Below are positions 55,395 through 64,000 of a stretch of 64,000 nt of DNA, piece after piece. Numbering within the stretch: position 1 is the stretch's first letter; the number at the start of each line of letters is the position of its first letter. Both the position numbers and the translations under genes were made by a program. The DNA is from Stenotrophomonas nematodicola. Lineage in GTDB: Bacteria; Pseudomonadota; Gammaproteobacteria; Xanthomonadales; Xanthomonadaceae. Below the pieces are notes generated by a model. The model made no database searches. It was not told the origin of the DNA and saw only the letters and a program-made list of their open reading frames with translations. The stretch spans positions 496,001 to 560,000 of the forward strand of contig NZ_WIAY01000002.1 of assembly GCF_009467805.1 (NCBI RefSeq). Direction: 5' to 3'.

Positions 55395-55970
55395 ATGACC
55401 ACCGAAGATCAAAGGCACCGCATTGCAGCGGTAGCGGATGCTGGCGTAGTTGTGCCAAACAGCGTTCTCAGTCTGCTGCACATCGGTTTGCTGCTACTGA
55501 GCTTCATGTTCCAGGCGAGCTTGGAGGAAGTCATCTTCCGCGGCTGGATGCTGTCGGCGGTGGCGCGCAAGACCAATGTCGCGGTGGCCGTGCTGCTGGT
55601 GTCGCTCGTTTTCTGCTTCCTGCATTTCAGTCCGCACCAGCCGCCCCTGGTCATACTCAGCACGTTCCTGTTCTCGCTGCTCGCCTGCGCCTGGACGTTG
55701 CGGACCGGTAGTATCTGGGGCGTGATGGGCTGGCACACGGGGTGGAACTGGTTGCTCGCGACCGGCTTCGAACTGCCCGTCACCGGCATCGATGCGCACT
55801 TGCCGGCGCTGCTGGTGGCGCTGCGCCCGCAAGGCCTCGACACCCTGACCGGTGGCGCGCAAGGGCCGGAAGGCAGTTACCTGTGCAGCGTCTTCTTCGC
55901 TGCCGCGATCGCGTGCATCCAGTGGCGAAAGACGCGCGGGGCTCAGAACTTCTCGCCGACCAACAGGTAA
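55395..55970 (+). CDS. CPBP-family intramembrane protease, N-terminally short
   Basis: 191 residues. The three CPBP (CAAX/Abi-type) motifs are kept: EEVIFRGW, FCFLHFSPHQ and HTGWNWL. The usual 3-4 N-terminal membrane segments are missing and the first ~30 codons do not look like the family, so it is probably a 5'-truncated copy fused to other sequence. Catalysis might still be possible, since all motif residues remain. It opens the decayed accessory region next to a REP cluster. Confidence 0.6.
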   Translation: MTTEDQRHRIAAVADAGVVVPNSVLSLLHIGLLLLSFMFQASLEEVIFRGWMLSAVARKTNVAVAVLLVSLVFCFLHFSPHQPPLVILSTFLFSLLACAWTLRTGSIWGVMGWHTGWNWLLATGFELPVTGIDAHLPALLVALRPQGLDTLTGGAQGPEGSYLCSVFFAAAIACIQWRKTRGAQNFSPTNR

Positions 55971-55988
55971 CGTCACTGCCCGGGCGGC

Positions 55989-56369
55989 ATGTGTCCACTC
56001 TGGGCGCTCGTCTCCAGGCCTGCGCCGGATGGGTTCAACATCCGCACCCCGTCATCGCTGGACATTGTGTCGATCCATGCTCACTGGGAGCATAGAACCC
56101 GGGGAGAGATTGCCAGTGCGTTGGGCCTGGATTTGAACGCTGTGCGCTCCCCACCGTTCTCCGACATGCGCCGTATGCGAAACAGTCTTCTACACGCGTG
56201 TGGCTGGGCGGAGAGCTCCAAGCACTTTGACGTCCTGCAATGGTTCAACAAAGGCGATGTGGTCGTGCTGAACCCTGACCGCTTCCGCGAAAGCATGGAT
56301 CGCCCAAGGGGCTTTCCAGATGCTTTCCATACTCCCGGATTCGATCCGCTCCCGGGCCTCAAGCGGTAA
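55989..56369 (+). pseudogene. Fragment of a HEPN-like protein
   Basis: Open frame of 126 codons. From about 56040 it reads DIVSIHAHWEHRTRGEIASA, then DMRRMRNSLLHACGWAESSK and LQWFNKGDVVVLNPDRF. R-N-x-x-x-H followed by a W-F-x-x-G-D stretch matches the C-terminal pattern of HEPN-type (Rx4-6H) proteins, often RNases in defence or toxin systems. The N-terminal part is absent and the start is unclear, so it is treated as a remnant. It is in the same frame as, and 18 nt after, the CPBP stop. Confidence 0.4.
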
Positions 56370-56420
56370 CACTCGGAAGTACCGCGCTGTAGTTGTGAAG
56401 GCCTCTCACGACACTTCCCT

Positions 56421-56801
56421 CTACTGCACAGGACAGGTCGAGCGCGCACGTGCCTCGATTATGCTTGTGCATTCAGATGGTGATCCTCCACAGCTGTCAG
56501 CGTGCAACAGCTTTCCATCTTCGCGCAAAAGTACGTAGTAGACACGCGTGCGCACACGCTCTCCAGTGCCGATGTCATATCCACTTACGGCCGAAACAAC
56601 TCGAGCGCTGCAGTTCAGCTTTGAAAGCGGCGAAAGGCGGCCCTCGGCCACTCCAGCTATCGCCGACATGTATTCAGCAGCTAAAGAACTGTCTGGTTGA
56701 TCGTTGATGGATTTCTCCGAAACGGCCTCCCCGCTTCCGCATCCCTGCATCAAGCCGCCAATCAACGTGAGCGCCAACGCGCGGTATGCCACTACGTTCA
56801 T
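56421..56801 (-). CDS. Small lipoprotein, paralogue of the upstream neighbour
   Basis: 126 residues. Lipoprotein-like signal (LALTLIGGLMQGC). The mature part is about 105 residues with Cys in NCSARVVSAVSG and C-terminal DSCGGSPSECTSII..TCPV. The last 45 residues align by eye with those of the upstream gene: VYYVLLREDGKLLHADSC versus VFYALTDSGGRYLSSGTC. Its ATG overlaps that gene's stop (ATGA). Codon use is more AT-rich than the core genome. Function unknown; an envelope immunity or inhibitor role is possible given the RHS remnant nearby. Confidence 0.6.
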   Translation of the reverse strand: MNVVAYRALALTLIGGLMQGCGSGEAVSEKSINDQPDSSLAAEYMSAIAGVAEGRLSPLSKLNCSARVVSAVSGYDIGTGERVRTRVYYVLLREDGKLLHADSCGGSPSECTSIIEARARSTCPVQ

Positions 56802-57199
56802 TTTACATGGCACGCGGCGCGTGCTGCATCAATCATCATCTTGCTGCATTCCTGCAGGCCAAGTGCGCAAGTCCCAGACGACAAATAGCGCCCCCCAGAA
56901 TCGGTCAGCGCGTAGAATACTCTCCACGCTCTTGTGCTCGGCTTCGGAAACTCTACCTGTACAGTTATCAGCTGTAGTTCAATGGCTGGTCCTTCAGGGA
57001 CGCTATCCTTTGCCAATGCACCTTGCACATTAACTTCGTAGTGCTGTGCGAGACTGCTATGGGATTCGTGGTTGATCACGGAATAGTTGCAGCCTTGCGG
57101 GCTGCTGCATGACGTTGCGCTCAAAGCTGCAACGACAACCACAGTGATGCCTGAAATTCGTAGCGAGTTGTGCGCGGTCACGTTTGGTGCTCCTGCCAT
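56798..57199 (-). CDS. Small exported/lipoprotein-like protein, paralogue of the downstream neighbour
   Basis: 133 residues. A hydrophobic signal segment (SGITVVVVAALSATSC) with an imperfect lipobox. The C-terminus carries VFYALTDSGGRYLSSGTCAL and ECSKMMIDAARAACHVK, similar to the C-terminus of the next gene. The ATG at 57199 follows an in-frame GTG; no strong ribosome site. AT-richer than neighbours. No function assigned. Confidence 0.55.
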   Translation of the reverse strand: MAGAPNVTAHNSLRISGITVVVVAALSATSCSSPQGCNYSVINHESHSSLAQHYEVNVQGALAKDSVPEGPAIELQLITVQVEFPKPSTRAWRVFYALTDSGGRYLSSGTCALGLQECSKMMIDAARAACHVK

Positions 57200-57370
57200 C
57201 ACTTTCAGGAGAATTGTCGATCCAATCGTTTTGCGTCCAGCCTTCCTTCCGCTCGGAACACGCCCTTGAAGTCGCTGAGCTTAAGCTTCTGTGTAGTGTC
57301 GTTGCGAGTGATTCCATTTTCACCGGAAGCTCGAAGCCTAGTGCCCGAGCGATTCGCCATGACGTGATCG

Positions 57371-57763
57371 TCAGTGTAGCCGTCCTTGTAGGTTGCTGCC
57401 CTGAGAAGTGGCCGGGGGCGGCAGTGCCACATTGACCGTGGCAAACCCCGACCAAGCCCCACAATTGACGAAGTTGCAAGCCTGCACCCGGTAGGCATAG
57501 CTGCCATTGCCTCGGCTGACCCCGACCGACGTGCGGCCATCAGACAACAGCGTGACCCAGCCCGCACCGTTGGCGCTTTCCTGCAGGGTGTAGCGGGTCG
57601 CGCCGGCGACGGGGTTCCAGCCAATGCCGATGCTGCCCGGACCCACACGGGTGGGGGCACTTGGACTGGGGGCGGCCGTCAGCGGGTATGTCACGGCGGT
57701 GGTGGCGGTGGCGCTGTAGCCGGTGCAGCCGGCCGAACTGCTGACCGGCGCGCGGTAGTCGAG
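57371..57763 (-). pseudogene. Fibronectin-type-III-like fragment of a surface/RHS protein
   Basis: An open stretch without a convincing start. It reads VTYPLTAAPSPSAP, IGWNPVAGATRYTLQESANG and SYAYRVQACNFVNCGAWSG, typical of one FN3 module as found in the N-terminal part of xanthomonad RHS-repeat proteins. It is preceded by an in-frame stop at 57764-57766. It is probably a displaced piece of the RHS gene or of a second one. Confidence 0.6.
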
Positions 57764-57872
57764 CTACGGGTACGTTGTTGGCTCGTGCTCCCCGAGCGAA
57801 TATTGGAGTACTGGATCAGAGTCGCGTGGCTGCCGTTTGTGCCCGGTCTGCAATCGACCCCGATCAAGACAC

Positions 57873-58382
57873 CTACCTCGAGGCCGCGGATTCGTCAGTT
57901 CCAAATCCTCGCCCATCTACAGACCAGTACACCTCGGAGATAGGCTGGTTGATGAACCTGAACATCACGAGCCCACGTTCAGGGCTGTAGAAGTACTCGG
58001 TCCCATGACGTGAAATCACGAAGGTGTGGATCTCGTCGCCGAGTATGCGCAACGTGCGCTCGCCCTCTAGCTTGAAAATGAGATCCCCATCTCCACATTC
58101 CCATTCCTTCGCGCGCATCTCCGGATCGGTCGGTGCGCAGAAGCTCATCCGCGTTGTCTTGAAGCACCGGCTGCGATTGGCAGGGCACGCTTCAATTTCG
58201 GTCACTGTTGCAGGGTAAACAAGCGTCTTCTTGTCCAGATCAATTGTGATCGCGGAGGTTTCGAAGGATAGATCTGAGACGCTTTCATAGCGATACTGTC
58301 CTGCGTCCCCACCATACTGTGGAAGAGCGGACTGGGCGTTAGCCACCGCGAAGAGGGTTGCGAGCACTGTAGGAAATGTCAT
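57873..58382 (-). CDS. Putative periplasmic immunity protein next to an RHS toxin domain
   Basis: 169 residues with an N-terminal signal peptide (TFPTVLATLFAVANAQS). The mature part has four cysteines in two groups (EACPANRSRC and SFCAPTDP..WECGDGD), probably disulfides, and a C-terminal beta-rich part ending EVYWSVDGRGFGTDE. Its ATG overlaps the stop of the toxin-like fragment (ATGA), the arrangement typical of polymorphic toxin/immunity pairs. A signal peptide implies that the toxin acts in the periplasm. No family recognised. Confidence 0.6.
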   Translation of the reverse strand: MTFPTVLATLFAVANAQSALPQYGGDAGQYRYESVSDLSFETSAITIDLDKKTLVYPATVTEIEACPANRSRCFKTTRMSFCAPTDPEMRAKEWECGDGDLIFKLEGERTLRILGDEIHTFVISRHGTEYFYSPERGLVMFRFINQPISEVYWSVDGRGFGTDESAASR

Positions 58383-58798
58383 CTTTCAATCCTGGGCTTG
58401 ACCAGCAGTTCTTTGCCTTTGGAAAGTATCTCTACGGCACGATCACTTGCCATGTTCTCGGCACCTGCGGCGGAGTCCATCCTAAGGTCTTCTGCGTTTC
58501 CATGACCAGCGAATTCATGGACGCCAAATGCGGCCTTGGCAGTGTCTCCGCCCTGGGCAACCAAGCCACCGTTCATTTTCAGTTCGCCCGGTGACTCTAG
58601 AGCCTGAATCATATTGCTTAGCGTAGTCTGAACTTGATCCACTTTACCGTCTACGAGTCTAGCTGTCGTTTCACCTGCGGCACCCGTGGATGGAGCTGCG
58701 GCGGCCGTAGTGTCTATTTTTACCTTCCAGTTCTTCAGATTTGCAATTTCAGCGGGGCTTCCGCCTGCTCTTACGCCTCGCGCTGTGAGATTGCTGGG
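58379..58798 (-). pseudogene. RHS-type C-terminal toxin-like domain, detached
   Basis: 139 codons open after an in-frame TAG at 58799-58801. It reads TARGVRAGGSPAEIANLKNW, then LKMNGGLVAQGGDTAKAAFG and GVHEFAGHGNAEDL, ending LVKPRIER. The H-E-F-A-G-H segment is H-E-x-x-x-H, a plausible metal or catalytic site. The RHS core fragment meets it at the same bases but in another frame, so the original fusion is broken. An internal GTG at 58642 could start an 87-residue product. Confidence 0.5.
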
Positions 58799-58799
58799 C

Positions 58800-59541
58800 T
58801 AGTTTGGGCGCGCAGCGGCTGGGCGGTGTTGCCGTCGAACTCGGTACGCGACTGCTCGATGCCGTTGACGATGCCGCGGGCGGTCTGCCCGCGCACCCAC
58901 AGCTGCGCATTGTCGTAGTACTCCGTGCTGCTGCTGCGGCTGAAGCCGGCGTTGTTGGATTCCACCACGGCGACTTCGCGGATGGACGCATCAAACGTCT
59001 GCACCTGACGGGTGAACAACACGCCGTCCTGCTGCACGGTGGTGCTCTGTACCGGGCGATTGAGGTGCTCGCCCAGTTCGGTGGCTCCATACTTCAGGTT
59101 GCGGCCGGCGGCCTGCGGGAACGGCGCGCTGGGCAACTGCGCGTTGGGGTAGTAGCTGTTCCGGTCCACGCGAACCACGTTGCCGCCGCTGGTGGTGGTA
59201 GTGCCCAGCAGCAGGCCGTCGTTGTAGGCGACTTCCTTGCCGAACTCGTAGGTCTTGATCACGCCATCGGGTAAGGGTTCGATCGTTATCTTGGGTTCCG
59301 ACTGACCTGCAGGAATCATGGGCCACCCTTGCTGAGTCAGGTTCCGGTCGTATTCCCACCCCAGGTTGGTGTACTGGTATGTCCATTGCGCGGTGGGCAT
59401 GCCCGGGCCACTGATGGTCTTGGTGACCAGCGACATGGCATCCCGGTAGATGGGCGTCATGTTCCAGCCGTCGGCGATCAGCTGCTCATCGCCGGAGGTA
59501 ATGAAACGTGAGAGGCGCGCCAATGGGTTGGAGTTGCCAAA
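58800..59541 (-). pseudogene. RHS/YD-repeat protein core fragment
   Basis: About 245 codons of RHS-type sequence: NPLARLSRFITSGDEQLIAD, GWNMTPIYRDAMSLVTKTIS, GPGMPTAQWTYQYTNLGWEY, EFGKEVAYNDGLLLG and RQVQTFDASIREVAVVESNN. Both ends are missing: the N-terminus stops near 59541 beside the hslU end and the C-terminus runs out of frame near 58800. RHS proteins carry C-terminal toxins in contact or T6SS-dependent competition. Without a start, signal or complete shell this copy cannot work as such. Confidence 0.8.
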
Positions 59542-59824
59542 TTTGGCAAAATGGCAAACCGGGAGCGCGACGCGCGGTTTCCCTGCACCGATGTCAGAGT
59601 TTTCTGATCGCCGTGGCGCATGGTGCGCAGCGCATGGATCCGCCGAGACGGGTCGCATGAAGGGCACGGGGCGATTCCGTGGATGCCGGACGAACGTAGG
59701 TAGCGTCGGTCGCGCGACGACTGCCGATTACCCCAATCGCCCGTTCAACGCATGGCCCCCAATCGAATACGCCGTTGACCTTGCCCCCGCAAACCCGCAC
59801 CGTCCCGCCAAAGCCGAGCCAACG
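59542..59824. other. Gene-free junction between the RHS remnant and hslU
   Basis: About 280 nt without a supported gene. It marks the boundary between the decayed accessory region and the conserved hsl/xer block. No direct repeats, att site or transposase remnant were found by eye. Confidence 0.35.
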
Positions 59825-59855
59825 AAAAAAAGGCGGCACCGAAGTGCCGCCCTTT
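59825..59855 (-). terminator. Terminator after hslU
   Basis: On the minus strand the stem GGGCGGCAC, TTCG loop, GTGCCGCC is followed by TTTTTTT. It lies 21 nt past the hslU stop. Confidence 0.88.
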
Positions 59856-59875
59856 CAATTCATGCCACCCTCCCC

Positions 59876-61252
<1,377 letters not shown>

Positions 61253-61287
61253 GGGTGTGCTCACGAGTGAATGTGGTTGATCGAGAT

Positions 61288-61310
61288 TGCCGGCCAGCGG
61301 CCGGCACTAC
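61288..61310 (-). repeat. SMAG/REP palindrome, first of a facing pair
   Basis: TGCCGGCC, AGC, GGCCGGCA followed by CTAC (GTAG on the minus strand). Together with the copy at 61338-61358 it forms a head-to-head pair between hslV and hslU. Confidence 0.8.
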
Positions 61311-61337
61311 GCCATGTATCGGGTCGGCGCCGTGGCA

Positions 61338-61358
61338 GTGCCGGCCGCTGGCCGGCGC
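61338..61358 (+). repeat. SMAG/REP palindrome, second of a facing pair
   Basis: GTGCCGGCC, GCT, GGCCGGCGC in the opposite orientation to the copy 28 nt to the left. It lies 4 nt from the hslV stop. Confidence 0.8.
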
Positions 61359-61362
61359 TCCG

Positions 61363-61914
61363 TTACAGCTCTTCAACCACCACATTGCGATTGGTGTAGA
61401 TACAGATGTCGCCGGCGATGTTGATCGATTCGGTGGCGATGGTGCGGGCGTCCAGTTCGGTGTGCGCCAGCAGCGCGCGCGCGGCCGACAACGCGTAGGA
61501 GCCGCCCGAGCCGATGGCGATGATGCCGTCCTCCGGCTCGATCACGTCACCGGTGCCGCTGATGATCAGCGAGGTGTCCTTGTCGGCTACCGCGAGCAGG
61601 GCCTCCAGCTTGCCAAGGCGGCGCTCGGTGCGCCAATCCTTGGCCAGCTCGACGGCGGCGCGCTGCAGCTGCCCGTGTTTTTCCAGCTTGGCTTCGAACA
61701 GCTCGAACAGGGTGAAGGCATCGGCGGCGGCACCGGCGAAACCGGCCAGTACCTGGCCCTCACGGCCCAGACGGCGCACCTTGCGGGCGTTGCCCTTCAT
61801 CACCGTGTGGCCGAGCGTGACCTGGCCATCGCCGGCGACGGCGACGTGACCGTTGCGGCGCACCGAAATGATGGTGGTGGCGTGAAAAACGTTGGGGTTC
61901 TGACTGGGGTCCAT
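61363..61914 (-). CDS. hslV: HslV peptidase subunit (ClpQ)
   Basis: 183 residues. The catalytic Thr is internal: [20 protein letters not shown], with Thr13 aligned to the mature Thr1 of E. coli HslV, so a 12-residue N-terminal propeptide must be removed. Such F-H-A-T-T-I leaders also occur in Bacillus. Lys in [12 protein letters not shown] and the [11 protein letters not shown] turn are present. It forms the double-ring chamber with HslU. Confidence 0.96.
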   Translation of the reverse strand: MDPSQNPNVFHATTIISVRRNGHVAVAGDGQVTLGHTVMKGNARKVRRLGREGQVLAGFAGAAADAFTLFELFEAKLEKHGQLQRAAVELAKDWRTERRLGKLEALLAVADKDTSLIISGTGDVIEPEDGIIAIGSGGSYALSAARALLAHTELDARTIATESINIAGDICIYTNRNVVVEEL

Positions 61915-62005
61915 GTGGCCTCCGGGGTGACAGAGACTGAGGTGGGGTCGTTGCCCCGGGCTTCAAGCCACCCTGCCCTGCGCCCCGCTGACGCACCGGA
62001 TCGAT

Positions 62006-62896
62006 TCAGCTTTCGTTGCTGCTTCGCCGCCGTTTCGCGCGCGGGTGGGCCGCGTCATAGACCTTGGCCAGGTGCTGGAAATCCAGATGGGTGTAGATCT
62101 GCGTCGTGGCGATATCGGCATGGCCAAGCAGCTCCTGCACGCCGCGCAGGTCACCGGACGATTCCAGAATGTGGCTGGCAAAGCTGTGCCGCAGCATGTG
62201 CGGATGCACGTGCTTGAACAGGCCTTGGCGCTGGGCGAGCTGGCGGATGCGGATCTGCACCGCACGCTGGGTGATCGGACCGCCGTTGCGCCCCGGAAAC
62301 ACCGGTGCGTCGGCAGCGCCACCACATTCGGCGTGCCACGCCTGCAGGGCAGCGCGTGCGTGCGAACCGAACGGGACGCGTCGCTGGCGGTTGCCCTTGC
62401 CCAGCACGTTGACCAGGCCGGTCGCGAAATCCAGGTCGCGCCAGATCAGCGCGCACAGCTCGCTCAGGCGCAGGCCCGAGGAATAGAACAATTCCAGCAG
62501 TGCGCGATCGCGCATGCCGAGGGGCGCATCGGTCGGCAGTTCGACCAGACGCACCGCTTCGTCGGCGTCCAGCACCTGTGGCAGTTTGCGTGGCGCCTTG
62601 GGCGCCTTCAGGGTGGCGGCAGGGCTGACCTCGATGCGACGGTGCCGCAGCAGCCAGCCATAGAAACTGCGGCAAGCCGACAGCCGGCGCTGCAGTGAGG
62701 TCGGCGACAGGCCGCGACGGTGCTCGGCAGCGATGAACTGGCGCAGCTGCTCGCTGTCCAGGGTCTCGATCGCCGCGCCCTGCGCCTGCGCCCATGCCGA
62801 TACCGCCTCCAGGTCACGGCGGTAGGCATCCAGCGTGTGCGCCGACATGCGGCGCTCCACCTGCAGGTGGGCGAGAAACGCGGCGACGGCGGTCAT
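62006..62896 (-). CDS. xerC: Tyrosine recombinase XerC
   Basis: 296 residues: N-terminal SAM-like core-binding domain ([20 protein letters not shown]), then the catalytic set Arg in SSGLRLSEL, Lys in [14 protein letters not shown]-x-x-R in [10 protein letters not shown] and the nucleophile Tyr in [10 protein letters not shown]. It resolves chromosome dimers at dif with XerD. It follows the DUF484 gene in the classic dapF-DUF484-xerC order. Confidence 0.95.
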   Translation of the reverse strand: MTAVAAFLAHLQVERRMSAHTLDAYRRDLEAVSAWAQAQGAAIETLDSEQLRQFIAAEHRRGLSPTSLQRRLSACRSFYGWLLRHRRIEVSPAATLKAPKAPRKLPQVLDADEAVRLVELPTDAPLGMRDRALLELFYSSGLRLSELCALIWRDLDFATGLVNVLGKGNRQRRVPFGSHARAALQAWHAECGGAADAPVFPGRNGGPITQRAVQIRIRQLAQRQGLFKHVHPHMLRHSFASHILESSGDLRGVQELLGHADIATTQIYTHLDFQHLAKVYDAAHPRAKRRRSSNES

Positions 62897-62916
62897 GGGC
62901 ACGGCGCCGTGGCGGG

Positions 62917-63594
62917 TCAGGCCGGGTCGAAGCGCGCCAGCGCGACCACCAGCGCTTCCCCCATCATGCGCAGGAACAGCGTGCCCATGCCGGGATAGAA
63001 GCGGTTGCCGTCGCGGCTGCCGACCGCGATCAGGCCCACGCCCGGCAGCGGCAGCAGCGCGCTGGACTGCACATCATCCACGCGGTCGCCGTACAGCAGC
63101 GCGTTCTTTTCCGGCTGCAGCCGCCCGCAGATGGGCTCGCCGTCGCCAAGGCAATCGCGGAACGACGACAGCGCCGGGCTGTCGGCGGCCACCACCTGCA
63201 ACCACGGCGCCTGTTCCAGTCCGGCGACCGGCTTCAGCAGCACCAGGCGGACCAGGTCGCCGGCGAAATCCTCTTCCAGCGAGGCCGCCATCGCGCGCAG
63301 CGTGTCACCGGCGCTGGACTGCTTCATCAGCGCCAAGGTGAGCTGGTGCGTGCGCACGGCCAGGCGCTCGTTGATCTGCGCGTTGGCGGCCAGGTCGGCC
63401 AGCCGACGCTGCAGCTCGCGGTTCTTGTCGCGCAGCACCTCCAGCTGGTAGCTGGCCAGCGACGCGGTCGGGCCGTCATCGCGCGGCACCACCAGGGTCA
63501 GGGCCAGGTCCGGGAACTGCTTCAGGAAGGTCGGGTGACGCCGCAGCCAGGCGGCGACTTCGTGCGCTCCGATTTTCTCGACGGTCTCGCTCAT
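62917..63594 (-). CDS. DUF484 family protein (GAF-like)
   Basis: 225 residues: [20 protein letters not shown], then [20 protein letters not shown] (coiled coil), and a GAF-like C-terminal domain with [20 protein letters not shown] and [15 protein letters not shown]. The family regularly sits between dapF and xerC; function unknown. Its ATG overlaps the dapF stop (ATGA). Confidence 0.93.
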   Translation of the reverse strand: MSETVEKIGAHEVAAWLRRHPTFLKQFPDLALTLVVPRDDGPTASLASYQLEVLRDKNRELQRRLADLAANAQINERLAVRTHQLTLALMKQSSAGDTLRAMAASLEEDFAGDLVRLVLLKPVAGLEQAPWLQVVAADSPALSSFRDCLGDGEPICGRLQPEKNALLYGDRVDDVQSSALLPLPGVGLIAVGSRDGNRFYPGMGTLFLRMMGEALVVALARFDPA

Positions 63595-64000
63595 GCGTTC
63601 CATTCCCCCTCGAAGACGAAGGCAGCCGGCCCGGACATCACGATCTGGGCGGTCGGGTCCGGCCAGCGGATGCGCAGGTCGCCACCGGGCAGCGACATGA
63701 TGGCGTCACGTTCCAGCCGGCCGCGGTGCATCATCACCACCGCCGCCGCACAGGCACCGCTACCGCACGCCAGGGTCTCGCCAACGCCGCGCTCGTAGAC
63801 GCGCAGGCGGGCGTGGCGTGGGTCCATGACCTGCACGAAGCCGACGTTCACCGACTGCGGGAAGGTGGCGTGCTGCTGCAGCAGCGGGCCGAGGCGCTCG
63901 ACCGGTGCTGCATCCACCAGCCCGACTTCAATCACGGCGTGCGGATTGCCCATCGAGACCGCGCCGAAGCGCACGGTGTCCCCCTGCAGCGGCAGCAGAT
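63591..64000 (-). CDS. dapF: Diaminopimelate epimerase (N-terminus cut by window edge)
   Basis: The last ~136 residues of Dap[49 protein letters not shown] with one catalytic Cys (ACGSGACA), then [10 protein letters not shown]. The other catalytic Cys lies beyond the edge. It interconverts LL- and meso-diaminopimelate for lysine and peptidoglycan synthesis. It leads the DUF484-xerC operon. Confidence 0.96.
   Translation of the reverse strand, partial: LLPLQGDTVRFGAVSMGNPHAVIEVGLVDAAPVERLGPLLQQHATFPQSVNVGFVQVMDPRHARLRVYERGVGETLACGSGACAAAVVMMHRGRLERDAIMSLPGGDLRIRWPDPTAQIVMSGPAAFVFEGEWNA

Noticed and set aside
55165..59870. Possible prophage or transposon explaining the accessory region
   Set aside because: No integrase, transposase, terminal inverted repeats or att-like direct repeats were found; the decay looks like RHS-locus rearrangement instead.

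Overview
The window looks like chromosomal DNA of a Xanthomonadaceae bacterium, most probably a Stenotrophomonas. The evidence is uniformly high GC, many short palindromic repeats of the Stenotrophomonas SMAG/REP type (GTAG head followed by a GCCGGCC..GGCCGGC stem), a SmeDEF-type efflux operon divergent from a SmeT-type repressor with the matching operator, and a TonB receptor/LacI/MFS/GH20 carbohydrate-utilisation locus. No tRNA, rRNA, CRISPR array or intact mobile element was seen.

Layout. 1-8.8 kb: amino-sugar utilisation locus. A LacI regulator (cut by the left edge) and an FucP/GluP-type MFS permease run leftward; a glucokinase-family kinase, a TonB-dependent receptor and a GH20 beta-hexosaminidase run rightward. 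The shared promoter region carries LacI-type palindromes. 8.8-12.6 kb: VanZ-like protein, MidA-like methyltransferase, pteridine reductase (folM), folK and a solitary Anbu proteasome-like peptidase. 12.6-16.4 kb: a three-gene phosphorelay. 16.5-25.8 kb: BON protein, Gfo/Idh oxidoreductase, 6-phosphogluconate dehydrogenase, a possible transglutaminase-like exported protein, a DUF2242 lipoprotein, the Prc protease, and ybeD-lipB-lipA. 25.8-28.2 kb: a CsgG-like protein divergent from an LpxR-like lipid A deacylase.

28.3-40 kb: cell-wall elongation block, all leftward: mreB-mreC-mreD-mrdA-rodA, then mltB-rlpA-dacC. Between rodA and mltB sits a small type VI secretion-like cassette (PAAR protein, DUF4123 adaptor that appears split, and a tail with poor coding character). 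40-48.5 kb: PfkB sugar/nucleoside kinase, HAD phosphatase, lipoprotein, M1 aminopeptidase, a frameshifted GGDEF gene, ubiE, a cytosine-deaminase-like enzyme, two small unknown proteins and an iron-permease-family protein. 48.5-55.2 kb: smeF-smeE-smeD and divergent smeT.

55.2-59.8 kb: a decayed accessory region with lower GC. It holds an N-terminally short CPBP protease, a HEPN-like fragment, two overlapping paralogous lipoprotein genes, a fibronectin-III fragment, and pieces of an RHS/YD-repeat protein whose C-terminal toxin-like domain (with an H-E-x-x-x-H motif) overlaps a gene for a signal-peptide-bearing putative immunity protein. 59.9-64 kb: conserved hslU-hslV and xerC-DUF484-dapF, with dapF cut by the right edge.

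The best candidates for something undescribed are the RHS toxin/immunity remnant, the lipoprotein pair beside it, and the PAAR/DUF4123 cassette inside the cell-shape gene block.
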